Assembly: GCA_035533335.1 (NCBI GenBank)
Contig: DATLUC010000047.1
Coordinates: 1-8,222, forward strand
Reading direction: 5' to 3'
Origin: DATKSS01 sp035533335
Lineage (GTDB): Bacteria > Chloroflexota > Dormibacteria > Dormibacterales > Dormibacteraceae
Length of the DNA stretch: 8,222 bases
Shown here piece after piece: positions 1 to 6,360 of this stretch. Below the pieces are notes generated by a model. That model searched no databases. It saw only the letters and a list, made by a program, of their open reading frames with translations, and was not told the origin of the DNA. The position numbers and the translations under genes were made by a program. The first letter of the stretch is position 1. Each line of letters opens with the position of its first letter.

Positions 1-88
1 CCGGACATCGGACGGTGTCGAGCTGACCTACAACCTGACTGAACCCCGCAATCACTCGTACATCGTCAACGGGCTCGTAGTCGCTAAC
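1..88 (+). mobile_element. C-terminal end of intein 1 in NrdJ (NP/C active-site insertion)
   Basis: The frame from base 2 reads as intein blocks F and G: L-T-Y-N-L-T-E-P-R-N-H-S-Y-I-V-N-G, then L-V-V-A-N, followed by extein C-S-E-F. The intein ends at Asn 86-88 and the +1 nucleophile is Cys 89-91. Class II RNRs normally read N-P-C-S-E here, so the inferred site is NP/C, but the upstream N-P lies outside the window. The penultimate residue is Ala (83-85) instead of the usual His, and the block F position usually Asp is Asn (32-34). The block F His (53-55) is present. Whether this intein carries a homing endonuclease cannot be told. An older, non-splicing remnant is unlikely because the frame is intact into the enzyme, but splicing itself is inferred. 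Confidence 0.9.
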
Positions 89-3000
89 TGCTCCGAGTTC
101 GTGTTCCTGGACGACACCGCGTGCAACCTCCTGTCGCTCAACCTGATGAAGTTCCAGTCCGCCGAGGGGACGTTCGACGTCGACCAGTTCCGCCGCGCGG
201 TGGACATCTGCTTCACCGGGCAGGAGATCCTGGTCTCCAACGCCTCCTACCCCACTCCTGCGATCGGCAAGAACTCCGAAGCCCTGCGCCCCCTCGGCCT
301 GGGCTACGCCAACCTGGGCGCTCTCTTGATGTCGATGGGTCTTGCGTACGACTCCGACGAGGGTCGCCGCTTCGCCGGCGCCATCACCTCGATCATGACC
401 GGCCGCGCATTCGCCCAGTCGGCGCGCATGGCCCAGGTCAAGGGTCCTTTCAGCGAGTACGCCAAGAACCGCGAGCCGATGCTGCGGGTGATGGAAAAGC
501 ACCGCCAGGCGGCGCACCAGCTTTCCACCTCGCCTGAATCCCAGGGCGTGGTCGACGCGGCGCGAGAGACGTGGGACGAGGCGGTCAAGCTCGGCCGCGC
601 ACACGGCTACCGCAACGCTCAGGCGACGGTGCTGGCGCCGACCGGTTGTCTGGTGGGCGACTCGCTAGTCCTCACGGACCGCGGCCTGGTCAGGCTCCAG
701 AGCCTGGGTGATCCCGAAGGCGAAAAGTGGCAGGCCCTGGATGCTGCGGTCTCCACAGATGAAGGACCCCGTACGGCGACCAAGTTCTTTGTCAACGGCG
801 CGGAGCCGGTGGTCACGGTGGAGACCAGTCGCGGCTACAGGATCCAGGGCACCACGACCCATCGCATCAAGGTGGTGGGCGCTGACGGTAAGTGGACTTG
901 GCGACGCCTGAGCGACATCCGAAGTGGCGACCGCGTCCCGATGATGCTGGGGGGAATGGTCGGGGAGCCGGCCACCGTCCAACTGCCGCCACTTCCTGAC
1001 GCGTACTGGACATCGGACCCCCGCACATTCGTACCGCGCCAGATGACCTCCGATCTGGCTGAGTTCATCGGTTACTTCATGGGCGACGGCTCCCTCCACT
1101 CCAAGGGCCTGCGTCTTTGCGTAGCCGCCTCGGACCGCGACGTGGTGGAGCGCTTGGCCGCCCTCGGCGAGTCCCTGTTCGGCCTCAAGGCCTCGATCAC
1201 CGAGAAACGAGGCTACGTCGAAGTCGCCTTCAACTCCGTCCGCCTGACATGGTGGTGGGAGGGTTGTGGGTTCGCCAAGCTGGCACCTTTGCCCGGCCAC
1301 CAGGGCAAGGGATATTTGGCCCACGTCCCCGATGCTGTTCTGCACACCAACGATCCCTCCATTTATGGCTCCTTTGTGCGCGGACTCTTCGAAGCCGACG
1401 GCACGGTGTCGTCCGGCTACGTCTCCTTCACGACCGTCTCAGAGCAGTTCAGCCGCGACGTGCAAGCGATCCTGTTGGCGCTGGGATTCGTTACGACGCG
1501 CAAGGTCGACGCGCCTGGCAAGGGAAGCTGGGGTAGCTCGCCGCGTTACGTGCTCCGATTGCTCAACCAGTCGGTCTCAGGACTCTTCGGAGAATCAGTA
1601 GGTTTCATCTCCAGGCGGAAGCTTGGTTTGGTAGCTCGCGTTGATCATCCGCAAGCCGCGCGCTACGACCACATTCCGCTCTCTCAGGAGATGCTGGAGA
1701 GCCTGGCCCCAGCGAATGACCCTTTGCGCAAGACCCTGCTGATGGCGATGCGCCGTCACGGGGCAGTGTCGCGCCGCTCTGCCACTGCGCTACTTGAGCG
1801 CACCGGCAGCGTCGAGTTGAAGCAGATCCTTAGCTTCTTCTACGATTCGGTCGCGAAGGCTGAACTAGGTGAGGAGCAACTCACCTATGACATCTCAGTC
1901 CCGGCCAATGTCACTTACGTGGCCAACGGATTCGTAAGTCACAACACCATCGGCCTGATGATGGACTGTGACACCACCGGCATCGAACCCGACTTGGCGC
2001 TGGTCAAGTACAAAAAGCTCGTGGGCGGCGGCCTGCTGAAGATCGTCAACACGACCGTGCCGGCGGCGCTCCGCAAACTCGGCTACGACGAGAAGCAGGC
2101 CACCGAGATCGTCGAGTACATCGACGAGAACGACACCATCGAGGGCGCGCCTCAGCTGCTCGACGAGCACCTGAAGGTCTTCGACTGCGCCTTCAAACCA
2201 GTCAAGGGCAGCCGCTCGATCGCCCCCATGGGCCATGTCCGGATGATGGCGGCCGTGCAGCCGTTCATCTCGGGCTCGATGTCCAAGACCGTCAACCTGC
2301 CTAGCGACGCGACCGTCGAGGACATCGAGCAGACCTATCTCGAGTCGTGGAAGCTCGGCCTCAAGTGCATCGCGATCTACCGCGACGGGTGCAAGCGCTC
2401 CCAGCCGCTATCCACATCGCTCGACAAGGAGAAGAAGAAGGCGGTGGCCGCCGACCAGGTCGATTACCGGGTCGTCCGGCACAAGCTGCCTGACGAGCGC
2501 AAGGCGGTCACCCACAAGTTCGACATCCAGGGCCACGAGGGCTACCTCACGGTCGGCATGTTCGAAGACGGCACCCCGGGTGAGCTCTTCGTGACGATGG
2601 CCAAGGAGGGCTCGACGATCTCGGGCCTGATGGACGCCTTCGCGACCCAGACCTCTTACGCGCTCCAGTTCGGAGTGCCCCTGAAGTTCATGGTCGACAA
2701 GTTCAGCCACATGCGCTTCGAGCCATCAGGGTTCACCAAGAACCCGGAGATCCCGATCGCCAAGTCGATCGTGGACTACATCTTCCGGTGGATGGCGAGC
2801 CACTTCCTCCCCGTCGAGGAGCAGGACGAGGTGGGCATCATCCGCCGCGACCCGCCGGCCGAGACGGCTTCGTCATCCGCAGCGCCGTCAAACCCCTCGG
2901 GCGAGACCAAGGGTGCTTCGAGCGTCACCGAGCTTAAGGTGATCGCCTCGCCGACGACCAACGGCAACGGCCACAGTGGATCGGTCCAGAAGATCGCTTT

Positions 3001-3106
3001 CGTCAACACCGACGCCCCGGCGTGCCCGGACTGCGGAGCGATCACAGTGCGCTCGGGGTCCTGCTACAAGTGTCTGAACTGCGGAGCCACGACCGGCTGC
3101 AGCTGA
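1..3106 (+). CDS. nrdJ: Vitamin B12-dependent ribonucleotide reductase (class II), 3' part, with inteins
   Basis: NrdJ reduces ribonucleotides to deoxyribonucleotides with adenosylcobalamin as radical source and works without oxygen or a second subunit. The reading frame is open from base 2, so the N-terminal half lies left of the window; the GTG at 101 is internal and not a start. Exteins seen are 89-646 (186 aa) and 1946-3103 (386 aa). The first begins C-S-E-F-V-F-L-D-D-T-A-C: the Cys (89-91) and Glu (95-97) match the thiyl Cys and Glu of RNR (C439/E441 in E. coli NrdA), and the Cys at 122-124 matches the redox-pair Cys (C462). A-P-T-G/T-I-G is the phosphate loop, followed by M-D-C-D-T-T-G-I-E-P-D. 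Then come the rest of the barrel, a TSCPD-type domain (about 2460-2810), a Ser/Pro/Gly-rich linker (about 2818-3010) and a Cys-rich tail (CPDC at 3023-3034, then CYKCLNC and GCS). The gene ends at TGA 3104-3106. Family assignment is very secure. Confidence 0.96.
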   Translation, partial: RTSDGVELTYNLTEPRNHSYIVNGLVVANCSEFVFLDDTACNLLSLNLMKFQSAEGTFDVDQFRRAVDICFTGQEILVSNASYPTPAIGKNSEALRPLGLGYANLGALLMSMGLAYDSDEGRRFAGAITSIMTGRAFAQSARMAQVKGPFSEYAKNREPMLRVMEKHRQAAHQLSTSPESQGVVDAARETWDEAVKLGRAHGYRNAQATVLAPTGCLVGDSLVLTDRGLVRLQSLGDPEGEKWQALDAAVSTDEGPRTATKFFVNGAEPVVTVETSRGYRIQGTTTHRIKVVGADGKWTWRRLSDIRSGDRVPMMLGGMVGEPATVQLPPLPDAYWTSDPRTFVPRQMTSDLAEFIGYFMGDGSLHSKGLRLCVAASDRDVVERLAALGESLFGLKASITEKRGYVEVAFNSVRLTWWWEGCGFAKLAPLPGHQGKGYLAHVPDAVLHTNDPSIYGSFVRGLFEADGTVSSGYVSFTTVSEQFSRDVQAILLALGFVTTRKVDAPGKGSWGSSPRYVLRLLNQSVSGLFGESVGFISRRKLGLVARVDHPQAARYDHIPLSQEMLESLAPANDPLRKTLLMAMRRHGAVSRRSATALLERTGSVELKQILSFFYDSVAKAELGEEQLTYDISVPANVTYVANGFVSHNTIGLMMDCDTTGIEPDLALVKYKKLVGGGLLKIVNTTVPAALRKLGYDEKQATEIVEYIDENDTIEGAPQLLDEHLKVFDCAFKPVKGSRSIAPMGHVRMMAAVQPFISGSMSKTVNLPSDATVEDIEQTYLESWKLGLKCIAIYRDGCKRSQPLSTSLDKEKKKAVAADQVDYRVVRHKLPDERKAVTHKFDIQGHEGYLTVGMFEDGTPGELFVTMAKEGSTISGLMDAFATQTSYALQFGVPLKFMVDKFSHMRFEPSGFTKNPEIPIAKSIVDYIFRWMASHFLPVEEQDEVGIIRRDPPAETASSSAAPSNPSGETKGASSVTELKVIASPTTNGNGHSGSVQKIAFVNTDAPACPDCGAITVRSGSCYKCLNCGATTGCS
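647..1945 (+). mobile_element. Intein 2 of NrdJ, complete, with LAGLIDADG homing endonuclease (433 aa)
   Basis: A complete in-frame class 1 intein that should splice itself out of the NrdJ precursor. Block A is C-L-V-G-D-S-L-V, with Cys1 at 647-649. Block B holds T-T-T-H at intein residues 69-72 (His codon 860-862). Blocks F and G are L-T-Y-D-I-S-V ... Y-V-A-N-G and F-V-S-H-N, ending at Asn 1943-1945, with Thr as the +1 extein residue. The homing endonuclease has two LAGLIDADG helices: L-A-E-F-I-G-Y-F-M-G-D-G-S (residues 137-149, Asp147) and S-F-V-R-G-L-F-E-A-D-G-T (242-253, Asp251). Both metal-binding Asp residues are kept and there is no frameshift, so the endonuclease looks intact. A helical stretch after it (about residues 340-410) is usual for such inteins. 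Removing 647-1945 restores A-P-T-G-T-I-G-L, the normal RNR sequence. Codons such as TTG, GTA and CTA are commoner here than in the exteins, which fits later acquisition. Confidence 0.96.
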
Positions 3107-3126
3107 AGAAGGTTCAACTTCCCCAC

Positions 3127-3160
3127 AGGGCTCCGGCAGCGCGCCGGAGCCCTTCTCTTT
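3127..3160 (+). terminator. Rho-independent-type terminator of nrdJ
   Basis: A perfect 11-bp inverted repeat, AGGGCTCCGGC (3127-3137) and GCCGGAGCCCT (3143-3153), closes a 5-nt loop and is followed by the pyrimidine-rich TCTCTTT. It starts 20 bases after the nrdJ stop. The T-run is interrupted, as is common in GC-rich genomes, but stem strength and position make termination of nrdJ the natural reading. Confidence 0.8.
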
Positions 3161-3243
3161 GCCTTCGGAATAGGCCAATTGCCTGCCCGATGCGGGTCTT
3201 TCGCCCGTAGGTCAACGTATAGCCGCCAGCAGACGATGGGAGC

Positions 3244-4209
3244 ATGCAGTCCACCACCGTCCGAGAATTCATCCTTCGCTACCGCTCTCGAGAGAGCGAG
3301 CTCGCCACCTCGGTCGCCCCCCTGGCATGGATCACAGGCCTATCGGCGGTCGTCGCCGGGCTGGCCCTCCTCGCCACGCTCGCGGGCATTCTGAGCGGGT
3401 TCGGACAGCACCACCACACCTTCCTGACCCTGCGCGGAGAGACCGTCACCATGCAGGGCGGAGGCCTCTACGGCAACGAATCTCTGTCCGGGGCTTCGCA
3501 GGCGATCGGGCAGGACATGGTCACCCTGGCCGTGGCGATCCCGCTCCTGATCATCGCTACGCTGCTGGTTCGTAACGGCTCGCTCCGCGGGCTGGTGCTG
3601 AGGGCGGGCGTCCTCCTCTACTTCACCTATACCTACATGCTCCTGGCGTTCGGGGGTGCTTACAACGAGCTGTTCCTGGTCTACGTCGCCATCTTCTCAG
3701 CCAGCCTGTTCGCCTTCGTCCTGTCCCTGCTTGCGATCGATCCGACCCGCCTCCGCTCGAGGTTCTCGGGACGCTTCCGCCGCCGCCTGGTCGGCTGGAC
3801 GCTGGTCGGGTTTGCCGCGCTGCTCGCGCTGATGTGGCTGGGCCGGATCGTTCCCGCCCTGGTCGCCGGCACCCCGCCCCCAGGGTTGGAGAGCTACAGC
3901 ACGCTGTTCGTGCAGGCCGGCGATCTCGGCATCGTCGTCCCCCTGACGATCCTATCCGGCGTGCTCCTCCTGAGACGGCAGCCGGCCGGTTTCGTGCTCG
4001 CCGGCGTGATGGTGGTCAAGGGTGCCACCTTCGGCCTGGCGCTGGTCGGGATGATGGTCGCGATGGGCGTAATGGGCACGGGAGTGGCGATCTTCGAGGT
4101 GATCTTCTTCAGCGCCCTGGCGATCGCGCTCGCCGCCTGCGCGATCCATTACATCGCATGCCTGCCGCGGGTCCCGCGGCCAGCGCATTCGGTGCAGCTC
4201 GCCTTCTAG
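3244..4209 (+). CDS. Uncharacterised multi-pass membrane protein (321 aa)
   Basis: A polytopic inner-membrane protein with about eight hydrophobic helices, near residues 27-52, 90-109, 117-137, 141-164, 182-206, 226-243, 248-273 and 278-304. The first loop (about 53-88) is polar and carries a His-rich patch, Q-H-H-H (55-58), and the segment G-G-G-L-Y-G-N-E-S. Helices 3-4 hold Y-F-T-Y-T-Y-M-L-L-A-F-G-G-A-Y-N-E-L-F-L-V-Y-V. From memory, this aromatic stretch recurs in a family of hypothetical membrane proteins of Actinobacteria, Chloroflexi and Bacteroidetes, but I know of no assigned function. There are no transporter, kinase or peptidase motifs. The ATG at 3244 is the first possible in-frame start I accept. 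The purine run GGGAG (3238-3242) is only one base away, too close for a normal ribosome site, so the start may be leaderless or less certain. It stands alone after the nrdJ terminator and converges on the GNAT gene. Confidence 0.85.
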   Translation: MQSTTVREFILRYRSRESELATSVAPLAWITGLSAVVAGLALLATLAGILSGFGQHHHTFLTLRGETVTMQGGGLYGNESLSGASQAIGQDMVTLAVAIPLLIIATLLVRNGSLRGLVLRAGVLLYFTYTYMLLAFGGAYNELFLVYVAIFSASLFAFVLSLLAIDPTRLRSRFSGRFRRRLVGWTLVGFAALLALMWLGRIVPALVAGTPPPGLESYSTLFVQAGDLGIVVPLTILSGVLLLRRQPAGFVLAGVMVVKGATFGLALVGMMVAMGVMGTGVAIFEVIFFSALAIALAACAIHYIACLPRVPRPAHSVQLAF

Positions 4210-4877
4210 GCAGGCAGCGCGGCGCGGATCTCGGTCAGCGAGCGGCGTTGCCTTGCGTCCTGGTCGAAGTTGGCCGGGTCCAGCCAGCGCTCGAATGCCG
4301 CCCTGCGAGTCGGCCATTCGCTGTCGATGATCGAGAACCATGTGGTGTCGCGGTTGCGGTCCTTGATCACCATGTGCTGCCTGAAGATCCCTTCATAAGT
4401 GAAGCCAAACCGCTCGGCGGCTCGGCGGGATGGTGCGTTGAGCGAGTCGCACTTCCACTCGAGGCGCCGGTAGCCCAGGTCGTCGAAGGCGTGGCGGGCC
4501 AGCAAGAAGATCGCTTCAGTTGCCTGCTTGGTGCGCTGCAGGGCCGGCGCGAACCAGACGTGACCGATCTCGATCACGCCGTCGCCGGGCGCGATTCGAA
4601 GGTAGCTCGCCATGCCGCGCGCGGCGTGCGCCTGCCGGTCGACCACTGTATAGAACAGCGGGTCGGTGGAATCGGCCCTTGCCTGGAGCCACACCGTGAA
4701 CGAACCAAGAGACTCAAACGGCCCGTAGGCGAGGTAGGTCCAGATTTCGTCGGCGTGACGCGACGCCTCGAACAGCTCGCGGGCGTGGCGTCCGGGGTCG
4801 ACGGGCTCGAGCCGCACCAGCTCGCCCTCGAGCGGGGAGCGATCGAGAGGCCGGGCCCCCTTCCAGTTCAAGCTCAT
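4206..4877 (-). CDS. GNAT family N-acetyltransferase, RimJ/RimL-like (COG1670 type)
   Basis: A predicted cytoplasmic acetyltransferase that would use acetyl-CoA to acetylate an amine; the substrate is not identifiable. The 223-aa length is normal for this subfamily. Visible marks are the early strand E-G-E-L-V-R-L-E-P-V (17-26), the motif strand G-H-V-W-F-A-P (105-111), the acetyl-CoA pyrophosphate loop region Q-R-T-K-Q-A-T-E-A (114-122), and the late signature C-D-S-L-N-A-P-S-R-R-A-A-E-R-F-G-F (143-159) followed by E-G-I-F-R-Q. These match the RimJ/RimL-like set rather than true ribosomal-protein acetylases. The start ATG (4875-4877) lies 7 bases after the SDR stop, so the two genes should be one transcript. 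No strong Shine-Dalgarno is seen, which suggests coupling to SDR translation. Its stop shares CTAG with the convergent membrane-protein gene. Confidence 0.92.
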   Translation of the reverse strand: MSLNWKGARPLDRSPLEGELVRLEPVDPGRHARELFEASRHADEIWTYLAYGPFESLGSFTVWLQARADSTDPLFYTVVDRQAHAARGMASYLRIAPGDGVIEIGHVWFAPALQRTKQATEAIFLLARHAFDDLGYRRLEWKCDSLNAPSRRAAERFGFTYEGIFRQHMVIKDRNRDTTWFSIIDSEWPTRRAAFERWLDPANFDQDARQRRSLTEIRAALPA

Positions 4878-4884
4878 GCTCGAT

Positions 4885-5643
4885 CTACCAGAACTGGGCT
4901 CCGCCGTTGACGACGATCATCTGGCCGGTGACGAAATCACTGTCCGCCGAAAGCAGGTAGACGAGAGTCCCTTCCAGGTCTTCCGGCACCTCATCGCGGG
5001 CGATGCTGCGAGACGTTCGCACGGATGTGATGAACGAGTCCGGATAGACCGCCCGCACGCCATCGGTGACCGTCAGGCCCGGCGCGATCGAGTTGACGTT
5101 GATGCCTGCCGGTCCGAGCTCTCGGGCCAGCACGCGCGTGAGGGCGAACACCGCTCCCTTCGACATCACGTAGTGGGCGAGACCCGGCGGACCGGCAAGC
5201 AGCGAGCCTGACGCCATGTTGACGATCTTGCCACCCCCGCGCCGGCGCATGTGAGGCACTGCCGCCTGGCACATCAGGAAGGGCCCGCGCGCGTTGACCG
5301 CCAGGACCCGGTCGAGCTCCGCGGGCTCGATCTCCTCGAACGGTCGATTGCGCAGCGTCGACAGGACCGCGGCGTTGTTGACCAGGCCGTCGATCCCGCC
5401 CAGGCGGGATGCGATCCCGTCGACCGCCTGTCGCACGGCCCGAGCATCGGAGACGTCGAGCTCGACCTCGAGCGCTTCGACGCCGGCCGCCCGGCATTCG
5501 GCCGCGACCGCCACCAGCCTTTCCATGTCGATGTCGACGAGGCCCAGGCGGGCGCCCTCGAGCGCGAGACGGCGCGCGTAGGCGCTGCCGATACCGGACG
5601 CTGCCCCGGTGACGATGACGGCGCGGTGTTCGAGCCTGCCCAC
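4885..5643 (-). CDS. SDR family oxidoreductase, classical (252 aa)
   Basis: A short-chain dehydrogenase/reductase, a soluble NAD(P)-dependent alcohol/ketone oxidoreductase, probably tetrameric like its family. The cofactor loop is T-G-A-A-S-G-I-G (12-19). Asp37 at the end of strand 2 (L-V-D) favours NAD(H) over NADP(H). Next come D63 (L-D-V), N-N-A-A (89-92) and Asn117. The catalytic Ser145 (N-M-A-S-G-S) lies 13 residues before Tyr158 of Y-V-M-S-K (Lys162). P-G follows at 188-189, and the C-terminus ends V-N-G-G-A-Q-F-W as in classical SDRs. All catalytic residues are present. The start is GTG (complement of 5641-5643), chosen because it places the Rossmann strand at the usual distance. It is the first gene of an SDR-GNAT operon, and the control region lies in the 83-bp divergent gap. 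The substrate cannot be predicted. FabG-like or glucose/3-hydroxyacyl-type activity are possible, but the name would be guesswork. Confidence 0.94.
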   Translation of the reverse strand: MGRLEHRAVIVTGAASGIGSAYARRLALEGARLGLVDIDMERLVAVAAECRAAGVEALEVELDVSDARAVRQAVDGIASRLGGIDGLVNNAAVLSTLRNRPFEEIEPAELDRVLAVNARGPFLMCQAAVPHMRRRGGGKIVNMASGSLLAGPPGLAHYVMSKGAVFALTRVLARELGPAGINVNSIAPGLTVTDGVRAVYPDSFITSVRTSRSIARDEVPEDLEGTLVYLLSADSDFVTGQMIVVNGGAQFW

Positions 5644-5726
5644 AGCCTGCGTATTCTGAACTCGATTAACCTGGCGCCGCCGCAGGTTGCGTGTTTGAGA
5701 TCAACGGGACCACGGGGAGAGCTCAA
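5644..5726. promoter_or_regulatory. Divergent intergenic region between SDR operon and F420-reductase-like operon
   Basis: These 83 bases must hold the promoters of both divergent units. I see no convincing -35/-10 pair on either strand. Two small inverted repeats are present: AACCTG (5668-5673) with CAGGTT (5683-5688), separated by 9 bases, and TTGA (5695-5698) with TCAA (5701-5704). Either could be an operator, but both are short enough to occur by chance. Calling the region regulatory rests on gene orientation. Confidence 0.5.
5714..5719 (+). promoter_or_regulatory. Ribosome binding site deciding the start of the F420-reductase-like gene
   Basis: GGGGAG lies 7 bases before ATG 5727. It selects this ATG over the in-frame GTG at 5691, which has no such site and would add 12 residues ahead of the Rossmann strand M-K-I-T-I-I-G. 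Confidence 0.8.
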
Positions 5727-6359
5727 ATGAAGATCACGATCATCGGTTCGGGAAACGTCGGCAAGGCGCTCGCTTCATCCGGCGTCAAGGCAGGCCACTC
5801 GGTGACGATCACGGCGACGAGCCAGGAGAAGGCCGCGGAGGCGGCCAGAGCGAGCGGCGCACAGGCCGGCAGCTCCAACGTCGAGGCGGTGAAAGACGCG
5901 GACCTCGTGATCATCGCCGTGCCGTACGGCAAGCTCGGCGAGGTGTTCCGCGGGCTCGGAGACTCGGTCGACGGCAAGGTGGTCATCGACGCCACCAACC
6001 ACGTCAACACTCAGAACCCGGGCGAGGTCTTGAACGGACCGTCCAACGCCGAAGAGATCCAGAAGCGGCACCCCAAAGTCCATGTGGTCAAAGCACTTAA
6101 CTACGCGTTCGCCTCACGCATGGCGGAGCCGTCGGTTGGCGGCACGCGCCTCGATGGCTTCGTGGCGGGTGACGACCAGGCCGCCAAGGACAAAGCGCTC
6201 GAGTTTGTCGGCTCGATCGGCTTCCGGCCCATCGACGCGGGCCCGCTGGTGATGGCGCGCGCGCTGGAAGGGATGGGGCTCTTGCTGATCATGCTGCAGA
6301 TCCAGCACGACTGGCCCTGGCAGAACGGCTGGAAGCTGGCCGGGCCGCCGGCCGACTGA
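5727..6359 (+). CDS. NADPH-dependent F420 reductase-like protein (COG2085 type, 210 aa)
   Basis: A Rossmann-fold oxidoreductase of the family whose characterised member, Fno/NPD of archaea and actinobacteria, transfers hydride between NADP(H) and coenzyme F420. Starting at ATG 5727, the N-terminus is the nucleotide-binding strand-turn G-S-G-N-V-G (7-12). Strand 2 ends A-T-S-Q-E-K (30-35), where NADP selectivity is set; D-L-V-I-I-A-V-P-Y (59-67), V-V-I-D-A-T-N (85-91), V-V-K-A-L-N (120-125) and F-V-A-G-D-D (145-150) follow in the usual order. The length is close to the 200-220 aa typical of the family. The C-terminal H-D-W-P-W-Q-N-G-W segment is aromatic. Many bacterial homologues are called F420 reductases by similarity only, so real F420 use is unproven, and no F420 biosynthesis gene is in the window. 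The next gene starts one base after its TGA, so the two are cotranscribed and probably translationally coupled. Confidence 0.88.
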   Translation: MKITIIGSGNVGKALASSGVKAGHSVTITATSQEKAAEAARASGAQAGSSNVEAVKDADLVIIAVPYGKLGEVFRGLGDSVDGKVVIDATNHVNTQNPGEVLNGPSNAEEIQKRHPKVHVVKALNYAFASRMAEPSVGGTRLDGFVAGDDQAAKDKALEFVGSIGFRPIDAGPLVMARALEGMGLLLIMLQIQHDWPWQNGWKLAGPPAD

Positions 6360-6360
6360 G

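Noticed and set aside
665..1345. 226-codon minus-strand frame inside intein 2
   Set aside because: Antisense shadow of the intein with no recognisable motif; the plus-strand intein blocks fully explain this DNA.
101..3106. Start of nrdJ at GTG 101
   Set aside because: The same frame is open to the left edge and reads intein blocks F/G directly into the enzyme, so GTG 101 is an internal Val codon.
3179..3222. Possible promoter of the membrane-protein gene (TTGCCT at 3179-3184 and AT-rich CGTATAG)
   Set aside because: The spacing between the elements is far from 17 bases and neither matches the consensus well.
3834..4910. 358-codon plus-strand frame across the membrane-protein and GNAT genes
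   Set aside because: It crosses two better-supported genes, its product is Arg/Gly/Pro/Ala-rich without domains, and long shadow frames are expected in GC-rich DNA.
5691..5726. Upstream GTG start for the F420-reductase-like protein
   Set aside because: It adds 12 residues before the Rossmann strand and has no ribosome site, whereas ATG 5727 is preceded by GGGGAG at good spacing.
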